Positions 51,090 to 59,797 of a DNA stretch of 64,000 nucleotides are shown in pieces. How positions within the stretch are numbered: the stretch's first letter is position 1; each line of letters begins with the position of its first letter. Origin of the DNA: Geodermatophilus sp. TF02-6 (GTDB lineage Bacteria > Actinomycetota > Actinomycetes > Mycobacteriales > Geodermatophilaceae); contig NZ_QOHF01000022.1 in the NCBI RefSeq assembly GCF_003319115.1, forward strand, positions 17,743-81,742. Direction: 5' to 3'. The translations under genes and the position numbers were made by a program. The notes beneath the pieces were generated by a model. The model saw only the letters and a program-made list of their open reading frames with translations. It did not search any database and was not told the DNA's origin.

Positions 51090-52556
51090 GCGCCGACGCG
51101 CTCTCGGGTCGGCTTCGCGACGTCGCGGCTGACGCATGGGCGCCGCACGTGCTGCTCATCGCTCCGCACGCGGCGCAGGTCAGCGCCGGGCTGGCCGAGT
51201 CGCTGACCGCGGTCCAGCAGCAGCCGGCTCGGGGCGCGGTCGCGGTGGTGCTGGCCGGCGACGACATCGACCAGGCCGACGACCTCCGGTGGCGGCTGAC
51301 CATCGATGACGCCGGGGGTCCTGCGCATCCCTGCACTGGGACTGGAGCTGTGTGCCCAGCAGCTTCCTGCTGAGGAGGCCGCGCAGCTGGCTCAAGTCCT
51401 CGCCCTGGCGTCTGTCACCGAAGACCGAGCCGTCCCGCGGGCCCACGGAAGCCAGCCGTGGGACGCCCACGCCGATGCCTGCGGTGGCCTCCGAGTCGAC
51501 CCACTCGGCGCCGCGCGGCGGGAGCTACCGGACTCCGCCGCGGCTGAAGACCCGTCGCCGGACCTGGCAGGGTCAGCTCCCCTCGATGACCAGCTCGGTA
51601 CTGCCGCTGCCCGCGCAGGCTTACCTGGAGCAGGCAGCGACCACCGAGCGCGACCTACACGTGCTGGCTCCGGCAATCGACGACCGCATCCGTCGCGAGG
51701 TGCAGAGCGCAGACCCCGGCCTGGACGCCGACCTCGCCGACTGGGCCGACCCGTCCTGCCCACGTCCGAAGTTGACTCTGCTCGGTCCGGTCCAGGTGCG
51801 CGCTCAGGGCTCCCTGCCGCAGCGCAATCCGTGACGGCAGTTCTACACCGAGATCGTCGCCTACCTGGCGACCCGGCCGGGCGGGGTGACCAGCGAGCGC
51901 TACGCCACCGCCATCTGGCCCAACGAACCCGACGTCGTCGGCAAGACCAAGGTGCGCCAGTCCATCGCCGTCGTGCGAGCGTGGCTCGGCACCGATCCGG
52001 ACACCGGCGCCGACTACCTGCCCTCCGGGCTCACCGCCGCGGCGGCCGGGCGGTACCGCATCGACGGCATCCTCGTGGACGCCGAGGTCTTCCGCCGGCT
52101 GCGGGTCCGAGGCCTGGCCCGCGGAGCCGACGGCATGGCGGACCTGTGCGCGGCGCTCGACCTGGTCACTGGCCGTCCGTCGACCTGCCCGCCCCGCGTC
52201 AGGGCGCTGCCGGCGGCTACGGCTGGCTGATCGACGAGGACGCCCGGCTGGACCTCGAGTACGCCGCGATGATCGTCGACGTCGCCCACACCGTCGTCAC
52301 CCACTACCTCGGCGTCGGACGGCCTTAGCTTGCCGAGGCCGCTGCCCAGGTGGCCCTGAAGGCCGGCAGCTACGAAGACGTGCCGCTGCTCGACCTGGTC
52401 GCTGCCTGCGACGCCCAGACAAGCGAACTAGGGCTGACGCCTACGTCGCCCGCATCCTGGCCAACCACGACGCCGGGGTGGAAGAAGATCTGCCCCAGGA
52501 CGGCGGAGATCCTCTTCCGACGACAGTGGACCCGATCGAGCGGGGGCGCACCTGCT
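51090..52556 (+). pseudogene. Decayed large regulator-like gene with a BTAD/SARP-type C-terminal domain
   Basis: Collinear pieces of one protein appear in changing frames. LRDVAADAWAPHVLLIAPHA (from about 51110) is followed by LRIPALGLELCAQQLPAEEA in another frame, then PKLTLLGPVQVRAQG, TGA at 51832, and YTEIVAYLATRPGGVTSERY, KTKVRQSIAVVRAWLG and ILVDAEVFRRLRVRGLARGA. A frameshift near 52190 leads to GGYGWLIDEDARLDLEYAAM, TAG at 52326, and KAGSYEDVPLLDLVAACDAQ, with a last shift to YVARILANHDAGVEEDLP. The LLGPV and tetratricopeptide-like end resemble bacterial transcriptional-activator domains (SARP/LysM-BTAD proteins) carried on actinobacterial mobile elements. At least four lesions make it dead. 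Confidence 0.65.
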
Positions 52557-52567
52557 GATGCAGGCGG

Positions 52568-53563
52568 TCAGTGGCTCTGCAACTGGCCCCGCTGGGAGAG
52601 CACGAACAGCAGGCCCATCGACGGGACGACGAGCGCCAGCGCCACGGCGGCCACCACGGTGAGTGCCGCCAGGGTCGGTGTCGGGGCCGCGGTGTCGGCG
52701 ATCGTCAGGTGCGTGCCGAGCAGGTACGGGTACTGGGCGACACCCCAGCCGGCGATGATCGCCGCCACCGCGGCGACGGCGAGCGCCTGCAGCAGCCGCG
52801 GGGCCGCTCGGCCGATCAGCGCGACCGAGGCGAGCCCGGACAGGGCCGAGACGATCACCAGGGGCAGCCCTCGGTGCAGCAGCTCGTCGAACAGCCGGGG
52901 GGAGTCCGCGTGCAGCACCGCGATGCCGGCGAGCGCGACGGCGCCGGTGCCGACCGCGGCGCCGAGGGCCCGGTGGCGAAACCACCGCTCCAGGTCGGCC
53001 TGGTCCCGGCGTCGCGCCTCTGCGGTGAGGAAGACGGCCGCGACGAAGGCGCAGGTGAGCACCGCCAGCACGCCGCCGAGCAGCGAGGTCGGGTTGACCC
53101 AACTGCGCAGCCCGTCTCCGTTCCCGCCGGTGGGGACGCGGCCGGAGGCGATGCCGCCGGCGACCGTGCCGAGGAAGAACGGGGTGAGCACCGACGAGGC
53201 GGCAAACGCAGCACCGGTGAACCGCTGCTGGTCGGTGCGCACCATGACCTTGCGGAATGCGAAGCCCGAGCCGCGCAGCACGATGCCCAGCGCCGCGAGG
53301 CCGAGCGGGACGTAGAGCGTCGTCATGATCGCCGCGAACGCCGTCGGGAAGGCCGTCCACAGCATCACGAGCACGAAGATGAGCCAGACGTGGTTGGCCT
53401 CCCACACCGGCGCAAGCGTCTCGTCGATCAGGTGCCGCGGCCGCCGTCCGCGCTCGGCGCCGCCGGCGGTCAGGTCCCAGAAGCCGGCGCCGAAGTCGGC
53501 GCCGCCGAGCACCGCGTACGCGAGCACGCCGACGAACAGCACGACGGCCGCGAAGGTGCTCAT
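52568..53563 (-). CDS. cydB: Cytochrome bd ubiquinol oxidase subunit II
   Basis: This 331-aa, eight- to nine-helix membrane protein includes LGGADFGAGFWDLTAGGAER, NHVWLIFVLVMLWTAFPTAF and LRGSGFAFRKV, the CydB signatures. With CydA it forms the high-affinity quinol oxidase that reduces oxygen without proton pumping. Its ATG overlaps the cydA stop (ATGA). No cydCD exporter genes lie next to it in this window. Confidence 0.95.
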   Translation of the reverse strand: MSTFAAVVLFVGVLAYAVLGGADFGAGFWDLTAGGAERGRRPRHLIDETLAPVWEANHVWLIFVLVMLWTAFPTAFAAIMTTLYVPLGLAALGIVLRGSGFAFRKVMVRTDQQRFTGAAFAASSVLTPFFLGTVAGGIASGRVPTGGNGDGLRSWVNPTSLLGGVLAVLTCAFVAAVFLTAEARRRDQADLERWFRHRALGAAVGTGAVALAGIAVLHADSPRLFDELLHRGLPLVIVSALSGLASVALIGRAAPRLLQALAVAAVAAIIAGWGVAQYPYLLGTHLTIADTAAPTPTLAALTVVAAVALALVVPSMGLLFVLSQRGQLQSH

Positions 53564-55002
53564 CTCCCGGGCTCCGCGGCCGCGGTCTCTCGGGCGCGGG
53601 ACGGCCCGTAGGGCACGTCGCCGTCCGGCTCCGCCCCGGGTTCCTCGTCGGCCCGCCGCCAGCGGCGGCGCAGGAGGCCCAGGGCGACGAAGCTGCCGTA
53701 GGTGACCGCCGCATAGAGGGCGAGGGTGGCGGCGAAAAACAGCCAGACGTTGCCGGAGGTGGTGACGGCGTCGCGGGTGAGCAGGTAGCCGACGACCGTC
53801 CACGGCTGGCGGCCCACCTCGGTGACGATCCACCCGCACTCGAGCGCCACGATCGCGGCGACGCCGGAGACCGCGGTGCAGCGCAGGAACCACCGGCCCG
53901 TCGGGACGCCGCGGTGCCGCCGCGCGGCGACGGCGAACCAGATCGAGAGGGCCAGCAGCGCGAAGCCGATGCCGACCATGATCTGGAAGGACCAGTGCAC
54001 GAGCGTGATCAGGTGGTCGGGCGGCCGCAGCTCGGGCGGGATCGCGTCGAGGCCCTGAATGCGGGTGCTCGGACTGAAGCCGGACAGCAGTGAGGCCCCG
54101 TTGGGGATGTCGAGGCCGAAGCGGACCGTGCCGTCGACGTACACCCCGAGCAGGGTCTCGGGCACGTGGGTGCTCGTCGTGGGGACCGTCTCGATCGCGG
54201 CGAACTTGGCCGGCTCGTTCTGGTAGACCTCGCGGGCCGCGACGTCGCCCACGAAGATCTGCACCGGTGTCACGATCGCCGCGACGGTGAGGGGGATGGC
54301 CAGCCCGAGCCGGTGCCGCCGGTCGTTGCGGCCGCGGAGGATGCCGACCGCGTAGACGCCGGCGACGGTGAATCCGGCGATCATGTAGGCGGCGAGGAGC
54401 ATGTGGAGGGCTTCGTACCAGAAGGCGCCGTTGAAGATGACGCCCAGCGGGCGGACGTCGACGACCTCGCCGTCGCGCAGTGTGAAGCCGGCGGGCTGGT
54501 TCATCCAGCCGTTGGCGGCGACGACCGACAGGGTGCCGCCGATGCCGGTCAGTGGCACCGGGATGCCGGTCCAGAAGTGCGCCCAGGGGCGCATGCGGTC
54601 CCAGCCGTAGATGTAGATGGCCACGAAGATGGCCTCGAGGAAGAAGAACAGCCCCTCGATCGCGAACGGGATGCCGAACGCGGCGCCGTAGCGGCCCATC
54701 AGCCGCGGCCACAGCAGCCCGAGCTCGAACGAGAGCACGGTGCCCGACACCGCGCCGACGGCGAAGAGGACAGCGGAGACCTGCGACCAGCGGCGGGCCA
54801 GCACCAGGGCCTGCCCGTCGCCGCGTCGCAGGCCGCGCCAGTTGGCGATGAGCATGAGGAACGTGAAGGCCACGCCGAAGGGGACCAGGATGATGTGGAA
54901 CCCGAGCGTGAACGCCATCTGCTCGCGCGCCGGCAGCAGCTGTGAGGGGTCACCCGCCGCCGCGAGCAGCTGTCCGCCGACCGGGTGCAGCAGATCCGGC
55001 AC
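53560..55002 (-). CDS. cydA: Cytochrome bd ubiquinol oxidase subunit I
   Basis: This 480-aa subunit carries the hemes. LLPAREQMAFTLGFHIILVPF holds the heme b595 His region, FAIEGLFFFLEAIFVAIYIY and GWMNQPAGFTLRDGEVVD are conserved, the Q-loop region follows, and GRQPWTVVGYLLTRDAVTT is the GRQPW motif. The GTG at 55002 is chosen because a hydrophobic, family-like N-terminus begins about there; the frame stays open further upstream without homology. Operon with cydB. Confidence 0.93.
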   Translation of the reverse strand: MPDLLHPVGGQLLAAAGDPSQLLPAREQMAFTLGFHIILVPFGVAFTFLMLIANWRGLRRGDGQALVLARRWSQVSAVLFAVGAVSGTVLSFELGLLWPRLMGRYGAAFGIPFAIEGLFFFLEAIFVAIYIYGWDRMRPWAHFWTGIPVPLTGIGGTLSVVAANGWMNQPAGFTLRDGEVVDVRPLGVIFNGAFWYEALHMLLAAYMIAGFTVAGVYAVGILRGRNDRRHRLGLAIPLTVAAIVTPVQIFVGDVAAREVYQNEPAKFAAIETVPTTSTHVPETLLGVYVDGTVRFGLDIPNGASLLSGFSPSTRIQGLDAIPPELRPPDHLITLVHWSFQIMVGIGFALLALSIWFAVAARRHRGVPTGRWFLRCTAVSGVAAIVALECGWIVTEVGRQPWTVVGYLLTRDAVTTSGNVWLFFAATLALYAAVTYGSFVALGLLRRRWRRADEEPGAEPDGDVPYGPSRARETAAAEPGR

Positions 55003-55223
55003 CTCCCCAGCCTGCTCCTGCCGATCCGCCGCCGCACCCCTTTTCGAAGCTTGCCGTGAATCGCCGGCCTCGCCATCACCGCCATCTTGTGCAGCGGCGG
55101 CAGATCTGCCGCCGCTGCATGCGGCGGACTTCGGCTCCGAGACGCACGTGGCACGGGGCGGATCCGTCATCGCGCGGGAGCGCGTACGGCAGGCGTTCCG
55201 CGCAGGCCCGCGAGCACCGGCCA

Positions 55224-55477
55224 TGTCACGTGCACACGCTGTCGTGCTGCTCGTCGCGCCGGGATGTGACGTCGACCGAGCGGCCGAGGGGTGGCGTCGC
55301 TGGCACGAGCGCACCGGGTCCGCGCAGCTCTACGGGGCGGTCAGCGCCCTTCCTCACGACGCGGGCCTGGTGGTGCGTGTCGCCGCCCACGACGGGCAGC
55401 TCCTCCGTGGGGCCGTCGCCGAGGCGCTCCCCCTGCTCCGCGCATCGGCCGTGTCGGGGCGTGGATCGCCGAGCTGA
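55224..55477 (+). pseudogene. Fragment resembling the C-terminus of urease accessory protein UreD
   Basis: The frame gives SRAHAVVLLVAPGCDVDRAA, then AVSALPHDAGLVVRVAAHDG and LLRGAVAEALPLLRASAVSG. The LP-DAGLVVR-LR pattern recalls the end of UreD. Nothing upstream or downstream encodes the rest of UreD or a urease. Treated as a remnant with low confidence. The other bases between cydA and the hairpin at 55531 show no gene. Confidence 0.3.
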
Positions 55478-55530
55478 GTGCGCGATGTCCGATGCCCACG
55501 AGCTGCCCGATCGCAGAGACCACGTCCTCC

Positions 55531-55580
55531 CGCCGGTGGGCGTCCCTACCGCCGGACGGCGGCAGGGACGCCCACCGGCG
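55531..55580. terminator. Strong hairpin downstream of the PepSY gene
   Basis: Two 23-base arms beginning CGCCGGTGGGCGTCCCT and ending GGGACGCCCACCGGCG enclose a GGAC loop, with one internal mismatch. It ends 10 bases after the stop of the minus-strand PepSY gene and probably terminates its mRNA. Confidence 0.75.
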
Positions 55581-55590
55581 CTCGATCAGA

Positions 55591-56049
55591 TCAGTCGTCG
55601 TCCTGGTGGTCCTCTTCGGCGCCGTTCTGCTGGTTGGTGTCCTTCTGCCGGGCGTCGTCCTCGGTCTCGGTCTCGGTCTTGAGAATGTGCGCGTCGCCGG
55701 CGTCGACGACCGCCTCGTGCAGGGACCCGTCGGCACCCAGGACCTCCACCGTCCAGACGACGGACCCGTCGTCGGCCTCGAGCTCGGCCTCGACGGCCTT
55801 TCCACCGTGGACCGACCTGACCGCAGCCTCGGCCGCGTGCGTCATGTCCACGGCGGCGAGCTCCGCCAGCTTCTGCTGCTCGGCGGCGTCGTTCTCGGGC
55901 AGCGCCGACTCGTCCACCGACACGGTGCCCGGGCGGGTGGAGCCGCCGGCCTTCTCATCACCGCCCGCGGCGGCGGCGACCCCGCCGGCCACGGCCAGTA
56001 CGGCGCCGGCCCCGGCGGTGACGACGGCGATCCGCTTCCCGATGCGCAT
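55591..56049 (-). CDS. PepSY-domain protein with N-terminal signal sequence
   Basis: This 152-aa protein starts at ATG 56049 after a GAGGAGG site. MRIGKRIAVVTAGAGAVLAVAGGVAAAAGG is a signal/anchor, followed by one PepSY repeat (THAAEAAVRSVHGGKAVEAE, GSVVWTVEVLGADGSLHE AVVDAGDAHIL) and a highly acidic Gln/Glu/Asp tail. PepSY proteins are often targets of, or modulators for, two-component systems. It is divergent from the OmpR-type regulator and shares its control region. Confidence 0.88.
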   Translation of the reverse strand: MRIGKRIAVVTAGAGAVLAVAGGVAAAAGGDEKAGGSTRPGTVSVDESALPENDAAEQQKLAELAAVDMTHAAEAAVRSVHGGKAVEAELEADDGSVVWTVEVLGADGSLHEAVVDAGDAHILKTETETEDDARQKDTNQQNGAEEDHQDDD

Positions 56050-56111
56050 GAAAATCCTCCTCGACGGGCCCGGCCGGATGCCGGCCCTCGCCAACGACGG
56101 TGCGCCGGCCG

Positions 56112-56164
56112 GATGAGGGGTCGATGAGACGGGGCTGAGTGCCGCTCTCATCGTCGCCTCATCG
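56112..56164. promoter_or_regulatory. Paired 11-bp-spaced direct repeats between PepSY and the response regulator gene
   Basis: GATGAG occurs at 56112 and 56123 (11 bp apart), and its complement CTCATC at 56147 and 56158 (11 bp apart). The two pairs face each other. Direct repeats at one helical turn are the usual binding site of OmpR/PhoB-type regulators, so this is likely the operator for the divergent PepSY gene and the regulator itself. Confidence 0.7.
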
Positions 56165-56184
56165 CCGGGCGTCACCCTCGGACC

Positions 56185-56868
56185 ATGCGGATCCTGGTCG
56201 TGGAGGACCACGGCAACATGCGCGACGTGCTGGTACGCGGCCTGACCGAGGCCGGGCACGCGGTCGACGCGGTCGCCGACGGGCCCGTCGGGCTGGCCCG
56301 GGCGGTGACCGGCGCCTACGACGCGGTCGTGCTCGACGTGATGCTGCCCGGCATGGACGGCTTCGCGGTGTGCCGGGGGCTGCGCGACCGCGAGGTGTGG
56401 ACTCCGGTGCTCATGCTGACCGCCCGGGACGCCGTACCCGACCGGGTGCACGGGCTGGACTGCGGCGCCGACGACTACCTGGTCAAGCCGTTCGCCTTCA
56501 CCGAGCTGGTCGGCCGGCTGCGCGCCCTGCAGCGCCGGGGTGCGCCGCCCCGCCCGGCCGTGCTGTGCTGCGGACCGCTCGCCCTGGACCCGGCGGCCCG
56601 ATCCGTCCGGTGCCGCGGCGAGGACGTCGAGCTCTCGCCGCGCGAGTTCGCCCTGCTGGAGTTCCTGCTGCGCCATCCCGGGCACGTGCTCTCCCGCGCC
56701 CAGATCCTCGAGCACGTGTGGGGCCACGCCTACGACGGGCAGTCCAACGTGGTCGACGTCTACGTGAAGTACCTGCGCGACAAGATCGACCGGCGGTTCT
56801 CCCTCGACCTGGTCCAGACCGTCCGCGGCGCGGGCTACCGGATCGCGTGCGCCGGACCCCGAGAGTGA
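56185..56868 (+). CDS. OmpR/PhoB-family response regulator
   Basis: This 227-aa regulator has a receiver domain with Glu7, Asp8 and phospho-acceptor Asp51 (VVLDVMLPGMDGF), LTARDA and the Lys of YLVKPF, followed by a winged-helix domain (LSPREFALLEFLLRHPGHVL, SNVVDVYVKYLRDKIDR, VQTVRGAGYRI). The ATG lies about 20 bases after the CTCATC repeats. The stop overlaps the kinase GTG. Confidence 0.96.
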   Translation: MRILVVEDHGNMRDVLVRGLTEAGHAVDAVADGPVGLARAVTGAYDAVVLDVMLPGMDGFAVCRGLRDREVWTPVLMLTARDAVPDRVHGLDCGADDYLVKPFAFTELVGRLRALQRRGAPPRPAVLCCGPLALDPAARSVRCRGEDVELSPREFALLEFLLRHPGHVLSRAQILEHVWGHAYDGQSNVVDVYVKYLRDKIDRRFSLDLVQTVRGAGYRIACAGPRE

Positions 56869-58253
56869 CGCCGGTGTCCCGGCTGCCGATCAGCGTGCGG
56901 CTGGCCGCGCTCACGGCCGCGTCGCTGGCCCTCCTGCTGGCGCTGGTCGGCGTCGCCGTGCACCAGCAGCTGGGCACGGCGCTGCGGGACGGTGTCGACC
57001 ATCGCTTGGCGGCCCTGGCCAGAGCTCTGCCCGGCGGGGTGACCGCCGACGAGCGCGGCGGCGAAGCCGGGTACGAGGACGAGTTGGTGCAGATCGTCGA
57101 CGCGCGCGACCGCGTGGTGAGCTCGACCGGGGACAGCGCGACCGACCGTCCCCTGCTCGGACCGGCGGACCTGGAGCGGGCCCGGTCCGGCGAGGCCGTC
57201 TTCCGCACGGTCACCGACGACGAGGGGGACGAGCTCCTCCGAACACTGGCCGTGGCCTCCGGTGACGAGGGTCAGGTCGCCGTCCTCGCCGCCGACCTCG
57301 AGGAGGTGGACGACGCGCGGGCGGCGCTGGTCGCCGGCTACCTCCCGGCGGCCGGCCTGGCCACTCTGCTCGCGGGCCTGCTCGGCTACGGCATCGCCCG
57401 CCGCGGGCTCGCCCCGGTTCGGCGGGCGACCGACGAGGCCCTGGTCATCAGCGCGGCCGACCTGTCCCGGCGGCTGTCCCCGCCGGCGCGCCTGGACGAG
57501 GTCGGCCGGCTCGTGCGCACCCTCAACGGGATGCTCGACCGGCTGGCCGCCGGCGTCGCCAGGGAACGGGCGTTCACCGCGGACTCCAGCCACGAGCTGC
57601 GCACCCCGCTGGCGATCCTGACCGCCGAGGTGGAACTGGTCCGGGACCGCGTGACCGACCCCGCCGTGCGAGCCGCTCTGGACACGGCGCTGGCAGAGGC
57701 CGGTCGCATATCCGGGCTCGTCGACGACCTCCTCGTGCTGGCCCGAACCGACGCCGGACACCTCGAGACCTCCCGTCCGCTGGATCTCGACGAGCTCGTC
57801 GGACGGGTGGTCGGCCGGTTCACCAGGCTCGCGGCACGACGGGGTGCCCAGTTGCGCAGCAGCGGGGCGGCCGTGGTCCGCGGCGACCCCGCCGCCGTGG
57901 AGCGCGCAGTCTCGAACCTCGTCGGCAACGCGCTGCGCCACACCCCGGACGGTGGCACGGTCACCGTCAACGTGCAGGCCACCGGGCCTGCGAGCGCCGA
58001 GGTCGTCGTCCGCGACACTGGGCCCGGTGTCCCTCCCGACCGGCTCGCCGGTCTCTTCGACCGGTTCAGCCGGGTGGACGACGCGCGCCACGAACGCGGC
58101 GGTGCCGGGCTGGGACTGGCCATCGTCGCCGCCGTGGCGGCCGCACACGGCGGCTGGGCCACCGCCGCCAACGACCCCTCCGGCGGACTCGTCGTCACGC
58201 TCGGGCTGGGCGCGACGGATCAGCCCCCGCTGCGGCACGCAGAACGCCGGTGA
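56865..58253 (+). CDS. Sensor histidine kinase (HAMP-HisKA)
   Basis: This 462-aa kinase has a signal-anchor helix (LAALTAASLALLLALVGVAV), an extracytoplasmic sensor of about 120 residues, a second helix (AAGLATLLAGLLGYGIA), HAMP, an H-box FTADSSHELRTPLAILTAEV and HATPase_c motifs (NLVGNALRHTPDGG, VVRDTGPGVPP, GGAGLGLAIVAAVAAAHGG). The sensor region faces outside, like the PepSY protein next door. The start is GTG 56865, coupled to the regulator. Confidence 0.95.
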   Translation: MTPVSRLPISVRLAALTAASLALLLALVGVAVHQQLGTALRDGVDHRLAALARALPGGVTADERGGEAGYEDELVQIVDARDRVVSSTGDSATDRPLLGPADLERARSGEAVFRTVTDDEGDELLRTLAVASGDEGQVAVLAADLEEVDDARAALVAGYLPAAGLATLLAGLLGYGIARRGLAPVRRATDEALVISAADLSRRLSPPARLDEVGRLVRTLNGMLDRLAAGVARERAFTADSSHELRTPLAILTAEVELVRDRVTDPAVRAALDTALAEAGRISGLVDDLLVLARTDAGHLETSRPLDLDELVGRVVGRFTRLAARRGAQLRSSGAAVVRGDPAAVERAVSNLVGNALRHTPDGGTVTVNVQATGPASAEVVVRDTGPGVPPDRLAGLFDRFSRVDDARHERGGAGLGLAIVAAVAAAHGGWATAANDPSGGLVVTLGLGATDQPPLRHAERR

Positions 58254-58675
58254 ACTCCTCGGCCCGACGAGAACGGTCCGTCCCGCCGGCAGGTTCAGGC
58301 CGTCCGGTGCGCTATGGCGCTGTTCCTGATGCTCAGGCCCTCGCGGCTGCCACGGTCGCGGCGCGCTGCCACTCCAGGATGCCGCCGCCGCGGGTGACGT
58401 AGATCTGGAGGCGGTCCACGGCGCTGGTGGCGCACATCCGTCGGAAGTGGGCCAGGTCGTAGCCGTACTCCCCGGCGGCTCGCCCTGGCCGGGTGCGGCG
58501 GCGGAAGACCCCGGCCCCGGCCGGCCCGCCGAGGCGACTGCAACGTCGTGATTGGTGGGGCTGATCTGCCCGATCGCGTCTGCGGTGCTGCTCGCGCCCA
58601 GCGTCACCTCGCTGGCTCTGCTCTCCCTCGAGCCCGACCTGTTGGCTGCGGGACCCGCTGGGTAGGCCGCGAGGT
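58254..58675. other. Gap with possible minus-strand gene fragment
   Basis: On the minus strand about bases 58333-58510 read RAAGEYGYDLAHFRRMCATS followed by AVDRLQIYVTRGGGILEWQR, which looks like real protein sequence but has no identifiable start or family. It may be the 3' end of a decayed gene. The remaining sequence before the quinone reductase start shows nothing. Confidence 0.35.
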
Positions 58676-59670
58676 ATGCCCTCGCTCCCGACCACCATGC
58701 GCGCTGCCTACGTCGACGAGCTCGGCCCGGCGGAGAACATCCGGCTCGGCACTCTCGCGCTTCCAGGAACGGGTCCCACCGACGTGCTGGTCGCGGTGGA
58801 CGCGGTGGTGGTCAACCCGGTCGACACGCTTGTCCGATCGGGCGCCTGTCCCACCCCGACCCCGTTCCCGTTCGTGATCGGCCGGGATCTCGTGGGGACC
58901 GTGGTGGTCGCGGGGGAGGGGACGACCGGGTTCGCCGCCGGCCAGCGGGTGTGGGCCAACAGCCTGGGCCACGGCGGGTGGCAGGGCGCCTTCGCCGAGT
59001 ACGCCGGCGTGGCCGCCGACCGGCTCTACCATCTCCCCGACGGGGTCGATCCGCTGCGCGCGGTCGCGGTGGCCCACCCGGCGGCGACCGCGTTCCTGGG
59101 ACTGTTCCGGCACGGACGCCTGCGGATGGGGGAGACCGTCTACGTCGGCGGCGGTGCCGGCAACGTCGGCACCGCGGTGATCCAGCTCGCCACCGTGGCG
59201 GGTGCCCGGGTGGTGGCCAGCGCACGGGGGAGGACGTCGAACGCTGCCGGATGGCCGGGGCGCAGGAGGTGGTCGACTACCGTGACCCGGACGTGGGGGA
59301 CGGCATCCGGTCGGCGGTCCCGGACGGCGTGGACCTCTACTGGGACACCTCCGGGCACTCCGATCCTGGCGCGGCGCTCGCGGTGCTCGCTCACGGCGGC
59401 CGGATCGTGCTGTCGGCGGGGATGCAGGCACACCCGGAGCTGCCCGTGGGCGCCACCTACACCCGGGACGCAACCCTGGTCGGGTTCGCCATCAGCAACG
59501 CCACCGTCGATGACCTGGCCGAGGCCGCCGGGGCGATCAACCAGCGGCTCGCCGACGGCACCCTGACCACCAGGATCAGCGACGTTCTGCCGCTGGACCG
59601 CGCAGGCGAGGCGCACGGACGTCTCGAGCGCGGTACGACGTCGGGCACCCGGCTGGTGCTGCGGCCGTAG
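58676..59670 (+). pseudogene. NADPH:quinone reductase-like protein with a single-base frameshift
   Basis: The first part from ATG 58676 gives MRAAYVDELGPAENIRLGTL, VVNPVDTLVRSGACP and VYVGGGAGNVGTAVIQLATV (NADPH site). At about 59225, in a run of five Gs (CACGGGGGAGG), the frame changes; the rest (VDYRDPDVGDGIRSAVPDG, SAGMQAHPELPVGATY, ISDVLPLDRAGEAHGRLERG) continues one frame over to TAG 59670. One extra G would restore a full-length MDR protein of about 331 aa. A recent mutation or a sequencing error are equally possible. Confidence 0.75.
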
Positions 59671-59797
59671 CGCGTCGGCACTTCGCCGTGCGGAGGCTCG
59701 TCCCGTCGTCCCCGCTGCCGTCCTGGACGTCCGCGCCGCACGAGCGGTTCAGGAACGTCGGCATGCGCTGGGCGGTGCCGGACTCGACGACCGCTGG

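Noticed and set aside
51832..51834. In-frame TGA in the same decayed gene as a classic Sec codon
   Set aside because: The only tRNA-Sec seen reads UAG, and the surrounding gene is degenerate.
52326..52328. In-frame TAG within the BTAD-like gene as a possible third Sec codon
   Set aside because: The gene also has a TGA and several frameshifts, no GGTC-loop hairpin follows, and a GAG-to-TAG change explains it, so it is an ordinary lesion.
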